Shown piece after piece: positions 43,436 to 52,194 of a stretch of DNA of 64,000 nucleotides. Both the position numbers and the translations under genes were made by a program. Numbering within the stretch: position 1 is the stretch's first letter; every line of letters starts with the position of its first letter. The stretch is from Frigoribacterium sp. ACAM 257 (GTDB taxonomy: Bacteria > Actinomycetota > Actinomycetes > Actinomycetales > Microbacteriaceae): NCBI RefSeq assembly GCF_007954365.1, contig NZ_VOLO01000002.1, positions 434,001 to 498,000 of the forward strand, in the 5' to 3' direction. The notes beneath the pieces are model-generated. The model was not told the origin of the DNA. It worked only from the letters and a program-made list of their open reading frames with translations, and made no database searches.

Positions 43436-44353
43436 ATGGCCACCGACGACCCGAACACCGAGCGGCCGGCTCCCGGCTCCGCTCCCTCGCCTGCCCCGTC
43501 GGGCGACCACGACCGACCTGCCTCGTCGCCGCCGCTGCCGCCCACCGCCTTCCCCGGCGCCGCCTCGCAGCCGCCCGCGCCTCAGCCCTCGCACCACCCG
43601 TTCGTGGCTCCGGGGGCCGCGGCGTCGGCGCCGCAGGCGCCGGCGTCGGCTCCGTACGGTGCGCCGCAGGCGCCGGCGTCGGCTCCGTACGGTGCGCCGC
43701 AGGCTCCGGCGTCGGCTCCGTACGGTGCGCCGCAGGCGCCGGCGTCGGCTCCGTACGGTGCGCCGCAGGCGCCTCCTCGGCCCGTCTACGGCCAGCCGGG
43801 CCAACAGGCCTACGGTGCCCCGCAGCAGCACGCGGTTCCCCCGCAGCAGCCGTACGGCGCTCCGCAGCAGCCGTACGGCGCTCCCGCGCAGCAGTACGGC
43901 GCCGCGCCTCAGCAGTACGGTGCTCCCGCGCAGCAGTACAGCGCCGCGCCTCAGCCGTACGGCGCCCCGCCGCAGCAGTACGGCTCACCCCAGCAGCCCT
44001 ACGGCGCACCCCAGCAGCCCTACGGCGCTGCCTACTCGCCGTACGCCTCCGCAGGTGCCACGAAGCCCTCGAGCGTGCTCAGCATCTTGTCCCTCGTCGC
44101 CGCCGTCGTGGGGGCCCTCGGCGTGATCGTCACGTTCGGGGCCGCCGTGGTGTTCTCGATCGCAGGGGTCGTCCTCGGGCACATCGCGAGCCGCCGCGAG
44201 CGAACGTCACGCAAGCTGTGGCTGCCGGGCCTGATCGTCGGCTACGCGGGCATCGCGCTCGCGGTGATCATCTGGATCGGGATCATCGTGTTCTTCGCGA
44301 GCATGCCCGGCGGGTCCTCCGGCACGTTCGACGGCGGCTACGGGCAGTCCTGA
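43436..44353 (+). CDS. DUF4190-type membrane protein with long PYGAP/Q-rich repeat region
   Basis: 305 aa. After an acidic/Pro start, residues about 65-205 are low complexity: four identical APQAPASAPYG units then many PQQPYGAP/QQYGA units. The C-terminal 95 residues have two hydrophobic segments (about 215-245 and 265-290) around GHIASRRERTSRKLWLPG, the DUF4190 core. AAAGG precedes the ATG. Such tails are predicted to be disordered and cytoplasmic; role unknown. Confidence 0.83.
   Translation: MATDDPNTERPAPGSAPSPAPSGDHDRPASSPPLPPTAFPGAASQPPAPQPSHHPFVAPGAAASAPQAPASAPYGAPQAPASAPYGAPQAPASAPYGAPQAPASAPYGAPQAPPRPVYGQPGQQAYGAPQQHAVPPQQPYGAPQQPYGAPAQQYGAAPQQYGAPAQQYSAAPQPYGAPPQQYGSPQQPYGAPQQPYGAAYSPYASAGATKPSSVLSILSLVAAVVGALGVIVTFGAAVVFSIAGVVLGHIASRRERTSRKLWLPGLIVGYAGIALAVIIWIGIIVFFASMPGGSSGTFDGGYGQS
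43628..43759 (+). repeat. 33-nt tandem repeat, four copies, in frame
   Basis: Four near-identical 33-nt units encode APQAPASAPYG; the few base differences are silent. Prone to copy-number change. Confidence 0.9.
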
Positions 44354-44380
44354 CCCGCACCTCCCAGGGCTGACCGCGAG

Positions 44381-44426
44381 GGCGGCCGGCCCACAGGGCT
44401 GCGAGGCAGCCGCGCAGCCGGCCGCC
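44381..44426. terminator. Bidirectional terminator between convergent genes
   Basis: Outer stem GGCGGCCGGC / GCCGGCCGCC (10 bp) with an inner stem GGCTGC / GCAGCC, in the 110-bp gap between the DUF4190 gene and the methyltransferase gene. Confidence 0.65.
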
Positions 44427-44463
44427 AGCGCCCGCAGCCGCCACGACGGCGGGGGCACCGTCC

Positions 44464-45651
44464 TCAGACGCGCTCGCAGAGCAGCGCCGTGTGGCGGCCC
44501 GCCACCCGTGTCAGGACGAGTGTCGCCGCGTGCGTGCCCTGCAGCGACAGCCGCTTGCGGAACGCCGCGGGGTCGACGTCCACGCCGCGCTTCTTGATCT
44601 CGAGGCGACCGATGCCGCGGGTGCGCAGCTCGCGCTTGAGCGTCTTCTCGTCGAGCGGGAACGTCTCGACCACACGGAACACCTGAGCGAACGGCGTCTC
44701 GACCGCCTCGTCCGAGGTGAGCCAGGCGATGTCGCGGCTGAGGGTCCTGGCGCCGAGTCGCCTGGCCAGGTCGCCGATCAGCCGGGCGCGGATCACGGCG
44801 CCGTCGGGCTCGTAGAGGTACTCGCCGAGATCGCCGACCTCGACGTCGTCGGAGTCGGCGGGGGCCGTCAGCTCAGCCGCGCCGTGCGTGCCCACGACGA
44901 GGGCTGCTCGCCCCACGCCGGGGCGTGCGAGCGGCCCGAACCAGACGCCGACCTCGACGACCTCGCGGTCGACCGAGATCCACTGGCACTCCGCGTCGGC
45001 GGGCAGCAGCTCGCGGTCGACTCCCGGGCCCAGCTTGACGCCGGTCGGCAGGCGCTCTGCCCAGCCGAAGGCGACGTCGAGGGAGGGCGACCAGTCGGCA
45101 GGGTCTGCCAGGCGCCTCGTCGTGCCGTGGCCGGCGGTGCGTCGCGCCGGGTCGAGGAACACGCCCTGGACGTCGCCGACGTCCACCGTCGCGGCGTCGC
45201 CGTGCACGACGCGGGACGACGCCCACGGCGCGAGGTTGTAGGAGGCGACGGCCGCGGTGACCTCGTCGCGGTCGACCGCGAGCACGTCGAGCTCGAGGGC
45301 GGCCAGCGCCAGCGCGTCGCCGCCGATGCCGCAGCCGAGGTCGGCGACGCTGCCGAGCCCTGCGGTCCGGTAGCGACCCGCGTGACGGGCGGCGACGGGG
45401 AGGCGGGTGGCCTGCTCGAGACCGGCCTCGGTGAACAGCATGCGGCTGGCGAAGTCCCCGAACTTCGTGACGGCCTTGGCCCGCAGCCTCGACTGGCTCA
45501 GCACCGCGGCCACGAGGGAGGGGGAGTGGCCCTGGCGGCGGAGGGCCGCGACCGACGCGACGACGTCGTCCGACGCGCTCCACGGCGGGAGCGAGTCGAG
45601 CAGCCGGAGGCCCTCGGGCGAGAGAACGTCGAGGAGCTCAGCGGTGTCCAT
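44464..45651 (-). CDS. Class I SAM-dependent methyltransferase with C-terminal THUMP-like domain
   Basis: 395 aa. N-terminal helical region ([44 protein letters not shown]), Rossmann methyltransferase with [18 protein letters not shown] (about 108-125; SAM motif I) and [18 protein letters not shown] (motif IV DPAR, about 171), and a C-terminal domain ending [23 protein letters not shown], the THUMP-like signature. RNA is the probable substrate. The minus-strand box GAGACT lies six bases before ATG 45651, fitting leaderless spacing weakly. Divergent from groES. Confidence 0.85.
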   Translation of the reverse strand: MDTAELLDVLSPEGLRLLDSLPPWSASDDVVASVAALRRQGHSPSLVAAVLSQSRLRAKAVTKFGDFASRMLFTEAGLEQATRLPVAARHAGRYRTAGLGSVADLGCGIGGDALALAALELDVLAVDRDEVTAAVASYNLAPWASSRVVHGDAATVDVGDVQGVFLDPARRTAGHGTTRRLADPADWSPSLDVAFGWAERLPTGVKLGPGVDRELLPADAECQWISVDREVVEVGVWFGPLARPGVGRAALVVGTHGAAELTAPADSDDVEVGDLGEYLYEPDGAVIRARLIGDLARRLGARTLSRDIAWLTSDEAVETPFAQVFRVVETFPLDEKTLKRELRTRGIGRLEIKKRGVDVDPAAFRKRLSLQGTHAATLVLTRVAGRHTALLCERV

Positions 45652-45681
45652 GCCCCCAGTCTCGCCCATCGCCGACCGACT

Positions 45682-45753
45682 CTGGCACTCGGATTGACCG
45701 AGTGCCAGTTCGGCTCTACAGTTGATCTGGCACTCGCACGTGGCAAGTGCCAG
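45682..45753 (+). promoter_or_regulatory. groES promoter with two CIRCE elements (HrcA operators)
   Basis: CIRCE 1: CTGGCACTC-N9-GAGTGCCAG (45682-45708), perfect. CIRCE 2: CTGGCACTC-N9-AAGTGCCAG (45727-45753), one mismatch. Promoter TTGACC (45694-45699), 17 bp, TACAGT (45717-45722) lies between and under them, so HrcA would block both -35 and start site. Heat-shock control is thus readable from the sequence. Confidence 0.93.
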
Positions 45754-45792
45754 CCCACGTTCTACGAAGTTCCGAGAAAGCAGAGGTCAACC

Positions 45793-46089
45793 GTGTCGGT
45801 CTCCATCAAGCCGCTCGAAGATCGCATCGTCATCCAGCAGGTCGAAGCCGAGCAGACCACGGCTTCCGGCCTCGTGATCCCCGACACCGCCAAGGAGAAG
45901 CCCCAGGAGGGCGAGGTCGTGGCGGTCGGACCGGGTCGCATCGACGACAACGGCAACCGCGTGCCGCTCGACGTCGCCGTCGGCGACAAGGTCATCTACA
46001 GCAAGTACGGCGGCACCGAGGTCAAGTACGCCGGCGAGGACTACCTCGTCCTCTCGGCGCGCGACGTCCTCGCCGTCATCGTCCGCTAG
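45793..46089 (+). CDS. groES: Co-chaperonin GroES
   Basis: 98-aa GroES. Begins [26 protein letters not shown], mobile loop about 17-35, [46 protein letters not shown] start with GAGG upstream. It stands alone: a terminator follows and no groEL is in the window, so the GroEL partner is encoded elsewhere. Confidence 0.97.
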   Translation: MSVSIKPLEDRIVIQQVEAEQTTASGLVIPDTAKEKPQEGEVVAVGPGRIDDNGNRVPLDVAVGDKVIYSKYGGTEVKYAGEDYLVLSARDVLAVIVR

Positions 46090-46112
46090 TCAGACGACGC
46101 ACCTGATCCACC

Positions 46113-46142
46113 CGAAGGCCCCCGCTCAGGCGGGGGCCTTCG
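46113..46142 (+). terminator. Intrinsic terminator after groES
   Basis: Perfect 13-bp stem CGAAGGCCCCCGC with complement, loop TCAG. Confidence 0.88.
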
Positions 46143-46268
46143 TCGTGCCCGGCAGGCAGGACGGCACGCGACACTGCAGGCGGGACGGCAGGCAGCACGG
46201 CGGCCGGAACGGCAGCTGAGCGGGCCACGGTGGCAGGAGTGGCCGTGTCCGGTGACGGCGGCCCGCCC

Positions 46269-46274
46269 TAGAGT
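46269..46274 (+). promoter_or_regulatory. -10 box for leaderless upstream ORF / rarD
   Basis: TAGAGT, six bases, GTG 46281, matching the leaderless spacing seen for other genes here. Confidence 0.5.
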
Positions 46275-46280
46275 CGTCCC

Positions 46281-46304
46281 GTGAACCGCAGAGCGCTCTC
46301 GTGA
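46281..46304 (+). CDS. Predicted 7-codon leaderless upstream ORF
   Basis: GTG AAC CGC AGA GCG CTC TCG TGA (product MNRRALS). Its stop TGA overlaps the rarD GTG in a GTGA junction, and rarD has no Shine-Dalgarno of its own, so ribosomes loaded on this leaderless mini-gene could reinitiate on rarD. A prediction from spacing only. Confidence 0.4.
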   Translation: MNRRALS

Positions 46305-47317
46305 CCCGCACCCGCACCTCCTCGTCGGGCGGTCTGGCCTACGCCGTCAGCGCCTACGGCCTGTGGGGCGTGCTGCCGGTGTTCTTCCTGCTCATGTCGC
46401 CCTCGGGGCCGTTCGAGATCGTCTCGTGGCGCATCCTGTTCTCCCTCGCCTTCTGCGTCGTGCTGCTCGCCGTCACCCGCAAGTTCCCGGCGTTCCTGGC
46501 CCTGCTGCGGCAGGGGCGCATCGTCGGCACCATGGCGCTCGCCGGTGCGCTCATCGTCGTCAACTGGACGACCTTCATCGTCGCTACCCTGGCCGGGCAC
46601 GTCGTCGAGGCGGCCCTCGGCTACTTCATCAACCCGATCGTCACGGTGCTGCTGGCGGTGCTGGTGCTGCGCGAGCGCCTCCGGCCGGTGCAGTGGGTCG
46701 CGATCGGCCTGAGCGCCGTGGCCGTCGTCGTCATCACGGTGGGCACGGGCGGCGTGCCGTGGCCCTCGCTGATCATGGCCTTCTCGTTCGGGGCCTACGG
46801 CCTGGTCAAGAAGCAGATGGGCGGCAAGGTCGACGCCGTCGGCGGGCTGACGCTCGAGACCATGGCGGTGGCGCCGTTCGCGGCGGTCGCGCTCGTCGTC
46901 CTGGCGGTCACGGGCATCGGCGGGGGCGTGGTGTTCGGCTCGGTCAGCCTGCTGCACACCCTGACCGTGGTCAGCTCGGGGATCGTGACGGCCGTGCCGC
47001 TCCTCCTGTTCGCCGCGGCCGCCCGTCGCCTTCCCCTCGCGACCATCGGGCTGACCCAGTACCTCGCGCCCGTCCTGCAGTTCGTCGTGGGCGTCGTCCT
47101 GCTGCGGGAGGAGATGCCGACGAGCCGGTGGATCGGCTTCGCGATCGTCTGGGTCGCGCTGATCGTGCTGACGACCGACATGGTGCTGACGAGCCGGAAC
47201 AACCGGGCACGAGGCCGGGCGGCCGACCGTGCGGCGACGCTCGCGCCCGACCCTGCGGGCGGGCGTCCCGCAGGTGCTGAGTCGATGTCACGAATTGCTA
47301 ACGAAACGGCAGGGTGA
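46301..47317 (+). CDS. rarD: EamA-family transporter RarD
   Basis: 338 aa, ten transmembrane helices in two EamA repeats: GGLAYAVSAYGLWGVLPVFF, PFEIVSWRILFSL, NWTTFIVATLAGHVVEAALGYFINPIVTVLLAVLVLRERLRP, and the second repeat ending GLTQYLAPVLQFVVGVVLLREEM. These are RarD-specific. Reported as an export/permease protein (RarD) of unknown physiological substrate. Low-complexity C-terminal tail after residue 300. Confidence 0.9.
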   Translation: MTRTRTSSSGGLAYAVSAYGLWGVLPVFFLLMSPSGPFEIVSWRILFSLAFCVVLLAVTRKFPAFLALLRQGRIVGTMALAGALIVVNWTTFIVATLAGHVVEAALGYFINPIVTVLLAVLVLRERLRPVQWVAIGLSAVAVVVITVGTGGVPWPSLIMAFSFGAYGLVKKQMGGKVDAVGGLTLETMAVAPFAAVALVVLAVTGIGGGVVFGSVSLLHTLTVVSSGIVTAVPLLLFAAAARRLPLATIGLTQYLAPVLQFVVGVVLLREEMPTSRWIGFAIVWVALIVLTTDMVLTSRNNRARGRAADRAATLAPDPAGGRPAGAESMSRIANETAG

Positions 47318-47425
47318 CCGGGAGAACACACGCAGGAAACATTCCGCCCCTAGTTTCTTCTCAATCGCGGGGACCGTCCACCTAGTGTCGGTCCGGCTGT
47401 ACGCGCTTCATGAAAGGGACCACGG

Positions 47426-48760
47426 ATGATCCGATCCACCAAAGGGCTGAGGGCCCTGGCGCTCGCAGGAGCCGCCTCCGTTCTGCTCGCAGCCTGTTCC
47501 ACCACCTCGTCCTCGACCGACGACCCGTCGTCGTCCGCGTCGTCGACGACCAAGGCCGACCCCGCGGCCTCCTGCGAGGCGCCCAGCAGCCCCGGCCAGG
47601 ACGCCCTCCGCATCGGCACGATCCTGCCGAACACGGGCACGCTCGCCTACCTGGCCCCGCCCGCCGAGGCCGGCGTCGGCCTCGCCGTCGAGGACATCAA
47701 CGCCGCCGGCGGCGTGCTCGGCCAGGACGTCACCATCGACCCCGCCACCGACTCGGGCGACAGCAACGACCTGACCGTCTCGAGCGCCGCGGCGACGCAG
47801 CTCATCGACGCGGATGTGCCGGTCGCGATCGGCGCCGAGTCCTCGAGCGTCACGCTCAACGTCATCGACCAGCTCACCGCCGCCTGCATCGTCGAGATCT
47901 CGCCCGCCAACACGGCGACCTCGCTCAGCGGCTACTCGTCGTACTACTTCCGCACCGCTCCGCCGGACTCGGTCCAGGGCAGCGCGCTGGGCACGCAGAT
48001 CGTCAACGACGGTCGTGCCAACGTCGCGTTCCTCGTCTTCAACGACACCTACGGCACCGGCCTCCGCGACTCCGTCCAGGAGTCGATCGAGGCCTCGGGC
48101 GGCACCGTCGTCTACGGCGCCTCCGGCGAGGGCCAGGAGTTCCCCCCCGGCCAGACCACGTTCTCGTCCGAGGTGACGGCCGCCCTGGCCACGAACCCCG
48201 ACGCGATCGTCGTGCTCGCCTTCGACGAGACCAAGTCGATCGTCCCCGAGCTCATCTCGCAGGGCGCCGACATCAGCACCGTCTACATGTCGGACGGCAA
48301 CACGGCCGACTACAGCGAGGACTTCGACCCGGGCACCCTCGCCGGTGCCCAGGGCACGATCCCCGGCGCGTTCCCGTCGACCGACCTGCAGTCGCGCTTC
48401 GCCGAGTTCTACCAGCGCACCGCGGGCTCGGCCCTGGCCGACTACTCGTACGCACAGGAGTCCTACGACGCCGTCATCCTCGCAGCGCTCGCCGCGGTGA
48501 AGGGCGGCGGAACGGACTCCGGCACCATCCAGGCCAACATGGCCGCGGTGTCGGGTGCTGACGAGGGCACCGAGTGCAGCACGTTCGCGGACTGCGTCAC
48601 GGCCATCGAGGCCGGCGACGACATCCACTACACGGGCCCCTCGGGCATCGGTGCGTTCGACGACAACAACGACCCGTCGAGCGCCTTCATCGGCATCTAC
48701 AAGTTCGACGACAACAACGTCCCCGTCTACCAGACGGCGGTCGAGGGCCAGGTCGAGTAA
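47426..48760 (+). CDS. livK: Branched-chain amino-acid ABC transporter substrate-binding lipoprotein
   Basis: 444 aa. Lipoprotein signal LRALALAGAASVLLAACSTTS (lipobox LAAC, Cys about 23), then a LivJ/LivK-type periplasmic-binding fold: LRIGTILPNTGTLAYLAPPAEAGVGLAVEDINAAGGVLGQDV, VPVAIGAESSSVTLNVID, YSYAQESYDAVILAALA. Adjacent but on the opposite strand to the liv permease operon. AAAGGG precedes the ATG. Amino-acid specificity inferred from the neighbouring permeases. Confidence 0.9.
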   Translation: MIRSTKGLRALALAGAASVLLAACSTTSSSTDDPSSSASSTTKADPAASCEAPSSPGQDALRIGTILPNTGTLAYLAPPAEAGVGLAVEDINAAGGVLGQDVTIDPATDSGDSNDLTVSSAAATQLIDADVPVAIGAESSSVTLNVIDQLTAACIVEISPANTATSLSGYSSYYFRTAPPDSVQGSALGTQIVNDGRANVAFLVFNDTYGTGLRDSVQESIEASGGTVVYGASGEGQEFPPGQTTFSSEVTAALATNPDAIVVLAFDETKSIVPELISQGADISTVYMSDGNTADYSEDFDPGTLAGAQGTIPGAFPSTDLQSRFAEFYQRTAGSALADYSYAQESYDAVILAALAAVKGGGTDSGTIQANMAAVSGADEGTECSTFADCVTAIEAGDDIHYTGPSGIGAFDDNNDPSSAFIGIYKFDDNNVPVYQTAVEGQVE

Positions 48761-48778
48761 CACGGCCCCTGCCTGACG

Positions 48779-48812
48779 GAGAGGCCCCGGTGCTGCGGCA
48801 CCGGGGCCTCTC
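48779..48812 (+). terminator. Terminator after livK
   Basis: Perfect 15-bp stem (48779-48793 with 48798-48812), loop TGCG. Confidence 0.88.
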
Positions 48813-49117
48813 TGCGTTCCCGGGTGCCCTGCGTGCTGTGGGCTCTCCGCGAGCCGGACCGCGGCCTCCCGGGGTGCTCGCGACGCACCTCCTCGAGACC
48901 GCCCGGCTCCACTGCCCGTGATCTGAGAGTGACCCGAGCTGCACGACGCCTCGGAGCCAGCCTCTACGGGGACGTCTCAGAGCATCTCTCTCGCTTCGGG
49001 GTGCAGGGCAGGTGTACTCAGCCGAGCGCAGGCAGCGAAGGAGGCGCGGTGCAGCACGGGCGCGACAGGCCCCGTCACCGGCGCCCCCGCCTCCACACCG
49101 TCCCCCACGCACGACGA
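48813..49117. other. Intergenic stretch between livK and the liv operon
   Basis: No convincing gene; short frames have no start signals or family similarity. One AAGGAGGCGC variant of the recurrent motif near 49035. No tRNA or repeat recognised. Confidence 0.6.
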
Positions 49118-49145
49118 AGGCCCCGCACGAGATCGTGCGGGGCCT
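49118..49145 (-). terminator. Terminator of the livHMGF operon
   Basis: Stem AGGCCCCGCACG / CGTGCGGGGCCT (12 bp); read on the minus strand it is followed by TTCGTCGT. Lies about 100 nt beyond the livF stop. Confidence 0.8.
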
Positions 49146-49246
49146 GATCGTCGCACTGACGAGAGTGCGTGAGCTGCAAGGCGGAGGCGGCGGGCTGTGG
49201 CGGGGCCATGCCCGCCGCCGACAACGCCGCAGATCGCGTGCAGTCG

Positions 49247-50035
49247 TCAGTGCGACTCGTTGACGTCCTTGGCCAACGTGCCGAGGTAGAGCTCGATGAC
49301 CTTGGGGTCGTCGGCCAGCTCGCGTCCGGTGCCCGAGTAGGCGTTGCGGCCCTGGTCGAGCACGTAGCCCCGGTCGCAGATCTGCAGGCAGCGGCGGGCG
49401 TTCTGCTCGACCATGATCACGGAGACGCCGGCCTTGTTGATGCGGCGGGTGCGGATGAAGGTCTCGTCCTGGCGCACGGGCGAGAGACCGGCCGACGGCT
49501 CGTCGAGCAGCAGCACCTTCGGGTCCATCATCAGCGCGCGGGCCATCGCGACCGACTGGCGCTCGCCGCCCGAGAGCGACCCGGCACGCTGGCCGCGACG
49601 GTCGCCGAGCACGGGGAACAGGTCGTAGATGTACTCGAGCCGCTCGGCGAACAGCTTGGGGCGGAGGAACATCCCCATCTGCAGGTTCTCCTCGATGGTG
49701 AGCGAGGGGAACACGTTGTTCGTCTGCGGCACGAAGCCGACGCCGGCCTGCACGAGCTTGTTGGCCTTGAGGTTCGTGATGTCCTCGCCGCCGAGCGTGA
49801 CGCTGCCCGAGTGGATCTTGACGAGGCCGAACAGGGCCTTCAGCAGCGTCGACTTGCCGGCGCCGTTCGGGCCGATGATGCCGATCAGCTCGCCGGGGTA
49901 GCAGACGAGGTCACAGCCGTTGAGGATGTTCACCCCCGGCAGGTAGCCCGCCGTGAGGTCGCTGGCGTTCATGATGGGCTCGATGCCGGCGAACTTCTCG
50001 GTGCCGGGGTGCATCTCGGTCGTCGAGGCGCTCAT
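49247..50035 (-). CDS. livF: Branched-chain amino-acid ABC transporter ATPase LivF
   Basis: 262 aa. Walker A GPNGAGKST (about 54), Q-loop FVPQTNNVFPSLTIEENLQMG, signature LSGGERQ (about 155), Walker B VLLLDEPSAGLSP, H-loop region VIMVEQNARR. One of the two ATPases of the LivHMGF importer. Overlaps livG by ATGA, last gene of the operon. Confidence 0.95.
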   Translation of the reverse strand: MSASTTEMHPGTEKFAGIEPIMNASDLTAGYLPGVNILNGCDLVCYPGELIGIIGPNGAGKSTLLKALFGLVKIHSGSVTLGGEDITNLKANKLVQAGVGFVPQTNNVFPSLTIEENLQMGMFLRPKLFAERLEYIYDLFPVLGDRRGQRAGSLSGGERQSVAMARALMMDPKVLLLDEPSAGLSPVRQDETFIRTRRINKAGVSVIMVEQNARRCLQICDRGYVLDQGRNAYSGTGRELADDPKVIELYLGTLAKDVNESH

Positions 50036-51204
50036 CGCTTGTCTCCGCTCTGCTGGCCGTCGGCCGCGTTCGTGGCCGTCGGGGTCGACGGGTCGGGGGA
50101 GCCGGGCAGGTCGCGCCCGGGCGTGCCGCCACCGGAGCCGGCCGTCGAGGAGGCGCCCGTCGCGTCGGCCTCGCGGGCCGCGTCCTCGGCTGCCACCTCC
50201 TGCTCGAGCTCCTCGAGCACCGAGTCCGTCAGCAGCGAGTCGTCGCCGAGGTCGGTGTCGTGGTGCGCGCCGAGGTACGCGTCGATGACGGCCTGGTCGT
50301 CCATCACGGTGTCGGCCGGGCCCTCGGCCACGACCTTGCCCTCGGCCATCACGATGACCCAGTCCGAGATGTGACGCACCATGTGCATGTCGTGCTCGAC
50401 GAAGAGCACGGTGGTGCCGTCGTCGCGCAGGCTCTGGATGTGGCCGAGCAGCGACTGCGTCAGGGCCGGGTTCACTCCGGCCATCGGCTCGTCGAGCATG
50501 ATCATCTCGGGGTCGCTCATCAGGGCGCGGGCCATCTCGAGCAGCTTCCTCTGGCCGCCCGAGAGGCTGCCCGCGTAGTCGTCCTTCTTCTCATGCAGCT
50601 TGAACCGGTGCAGCAGGTCCTCTGCCTTGATCGTGATCTCGCGCTCGCGCGCCCGCCACAGCGGCGGCACGATGCCGACGAAGAAGTTCTCGCCGGGCTG
50701 GTCGCGGGCGCCGAGCAGCATGTTCTGCATGACGGTGAGGCGCGAGAGCGCCTTCGTCAGCTGGAACGTGCGCACCATGCCGGCCCGCGCGACCTTCGCG
50801 GCGCCGACGTTGCCCATGGGCTTGCCGTCGAAGACCCACTTGGCCGTGTCGACCCCGCGCTTGAATGTGGTCGGTGCCGACGACGCCTTGTCGAACCCGG
50901 TGAGCAGGTTGAAGAAGGTCGTCTTGCCGGCCCCGTTGGGGCCGATCAGCGCGGTGATCGCACCGCGCTGCACCTCGACGTGCTGCACGTCGACGGCCGT
51001 CATCCCGCCGAAGCGACGGACGACGTTGTCGACGGTGAGGATCGAGTCCGGCTTGGCCGAGCCGGGGGTGCGCTCGACGCTGCTGAGCTTGCCGCGCAGC
51101 ACCTCGCGGTCGTAGTCGTAGCCGGGCTTGTCGCGACGGCCGGTCGTGCCGGTCGTGCCGGTCGTGTTCGTCGAGGTCGTGCTCGACGTGTTCGTCTCAG
51201 ACAC
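50032..51204 (-). CDS. livG: Branched-chain amino-acid ABC transporter ATPase LivG, with tails at both ends
   Basis: 390 aa; about 100 longer than usual. Residues 1-55 are Thr/Ser-rich then charged; the ATPase core (about 57-310) has LIGPNGAGKTTFFNLLTGF, MVRTFQLTKALSRLTVMQNMLLGA, LSGGQRKLLEMARALM, MIMLDEPMAGVNPAL, VLFVEHDMHMV; the last about 75 residues are acidic then Ser/Gly/Pro-rich. The extensions look disordered. Overlaps livM by 8 bp and livF by ATGA. Confidence 0.94.
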   Translation of the reverse strand: MSETNTSSTTSTNTTGTTGTTGRRDKPGYDYDREVLRGKLSSVERTPGSAKPDSILTVDNVVRRFGGMTAVDVQHVEVQRGAITALIGPNGAGKTTFFNLLTGFDKASSAPTTFKRGVDTAKWVFDGKPMGNVGAAKVARAGMVRTFQLTKALSRLTVMQNMLLGARDQPGENFFVGIVPPLWRAREREITIKAEDLLHRFKLHEKKDDYAGSLSGGQRKLLEMARALMSDPEMIMLDEPMAGVNPALTQSLLGHIQSLRDDGTTVLFVEHDMHMVRHISDWVIVMAEGKVVAEGPADTVMDDQAVIDAYLGAHHDTDLGDDSLLTDSVLEELEQEVAAEDAAREADATGASSTAGSGGGTPGRDLPGSPDPSTPTATNAADGQQSGDKR

Positions 51205-52183
51205 TGAACGACAACTCCTTCTTGTTCCCGAGGATCCCTTGTGGGCGGAAGATGATCAGGCACATCAGGGCGATGCCGACGAGGACGTACGAGAACTGGT
51301 CCGCCTGCTGGTTGCTCATGATGCTCGCGGGGATGAAGTCGCCTGCCAGGGTGCGGATCAGGAGGCGGACGACGAAGAACAGGATCGCTCCCAGCACCGG
51401 TCCGAACACCGTCGCGGCGCCTCCCAGCAGCAGGGCCGTCCAGATGAAGAACGTCGTCGAGCGGCCGAGGGCGTCCGGCTGCACCGACGAGGGCAGCACG
51501 TAGATGATGCCCGCCAACGAGCCGATCACGCCGCCGAAGACCAGCGCCTGCATCTTGTACGAGAAGACGTTCTTGCCGAGGCTGCGCACGGCGTCCTCGT
51601 CCTCGCGGATGCCCTTGAGCACGCGGCCCCACGGGCTGCGGCTCAGCAGGAAGACGATCAGGCAGAGCAGGGCGACGAGCGCCCAGGCCACGATGCGGAT
51701 CCACCAGCCGTTGACGCCGTTGTTGTCGTAGGTGAACCACAGGATCGTGGTCTGGCCGTCGGGCAGCGGAGACAGGGCGGTGAAGGGATCGCGGTACGAC
51801 GAGCCGGTGATGCCGTTCGAGCCGCCGGTGACGTCCGTGAGGATGCTCGAGCGGCCGACCATGCGGATGATCTCCGCGGCACAGATCGTCACGATGGCGA
51901 GGTAGTCGCCTCGCAGCTTCAGGGTCGGGACGCCCAGGATGAGCGCGAACACGAGACCGCCGGCGAGGCCGATGAGCACGGCGAGCCCGAGGGGAAGGCC
52001 GTTCACCAGCGAGATCGCGAAGCCGTAGGCGCCGACGAGCAGGAAAGCCGCCTGGCCCATGTTGATCAGGCCGGTGAAGCCGAAGTGGATGTTGAGGCCG
52101 ATGGCCGCGAGCGCGAACGCCGCGGTGGTCGGGGCGAGCGCCTCGCCGGTGAGCTGGCGGATGAGGTCGATGACGTAGTCCAT
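51197..52183 (-). CDS. livM: Branched-chain amino-acid ABC transporter permease LivM
   Basis: 328 aa, about nine hydrophobic helices. LNIHFGFTGLINMGQAAFLLVGAYGFAI, LRGDYLAIVTICAAEIIRM (permease consensus before the cytoplasmic EAA-like loop), SPWGRVLKGIREDEDAVRSLGKNVFSYKMQALVFGGVIG and LIIFRPQGILG. Start ATG 52183 has AGGGGA six bases upstream; a longer frame from 52198 has no such signal. Confidence 0.94.
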   Translation of the reverse strand: MDYVIDLIRQLTGEALAPTTAAFALAAIGLNIHFGFTGLINMGQAAFLLVGAYGFAISLVNGLPLGLAVLIGLAGGLVFALILGVPTLKLRGDYLAIVTICAAEIIRMVGRSSILTDVTGGSNGITGSSYRDPFTALSPLPDGQTTILWFTYDNNGVNGWWIRIVAWALVALLCLIVFLLSRSPWGRVLKGIREDEDAVRSLGKNVFSYKMQALVFGGVIGSLAGIIYVLPSSVQPDALGRSTTFFIWTALLLGGAATVFGPVLGAILFFVVRLLIRTLAGDFIPASIMSNQQADQFSYVLVGIALMCLIIFRPQGILGNKKELSFSV

Positions 52184-52194
52184 GGTTCTTCCCC

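Noticed and set aside
43628-43759. Regular 33-nt repeats that might suggest a CRISPR array
   Set aside because: The units are contiguous with no spacers, stay in frame and encode APQAPASAPYG; no cas genes nearby.
46090-46280. groEL or another chaperonin gene after groES
   Set aside because: A perfect terminator follows groES and the next gene is rarD; no chaperonin sequence is present.
48813-49117. tRNA or small RNA gene in the longest empty stretch
   Set aside because: No cloverleaf or convincing promoter-plus-terminator unit could be found by eye.
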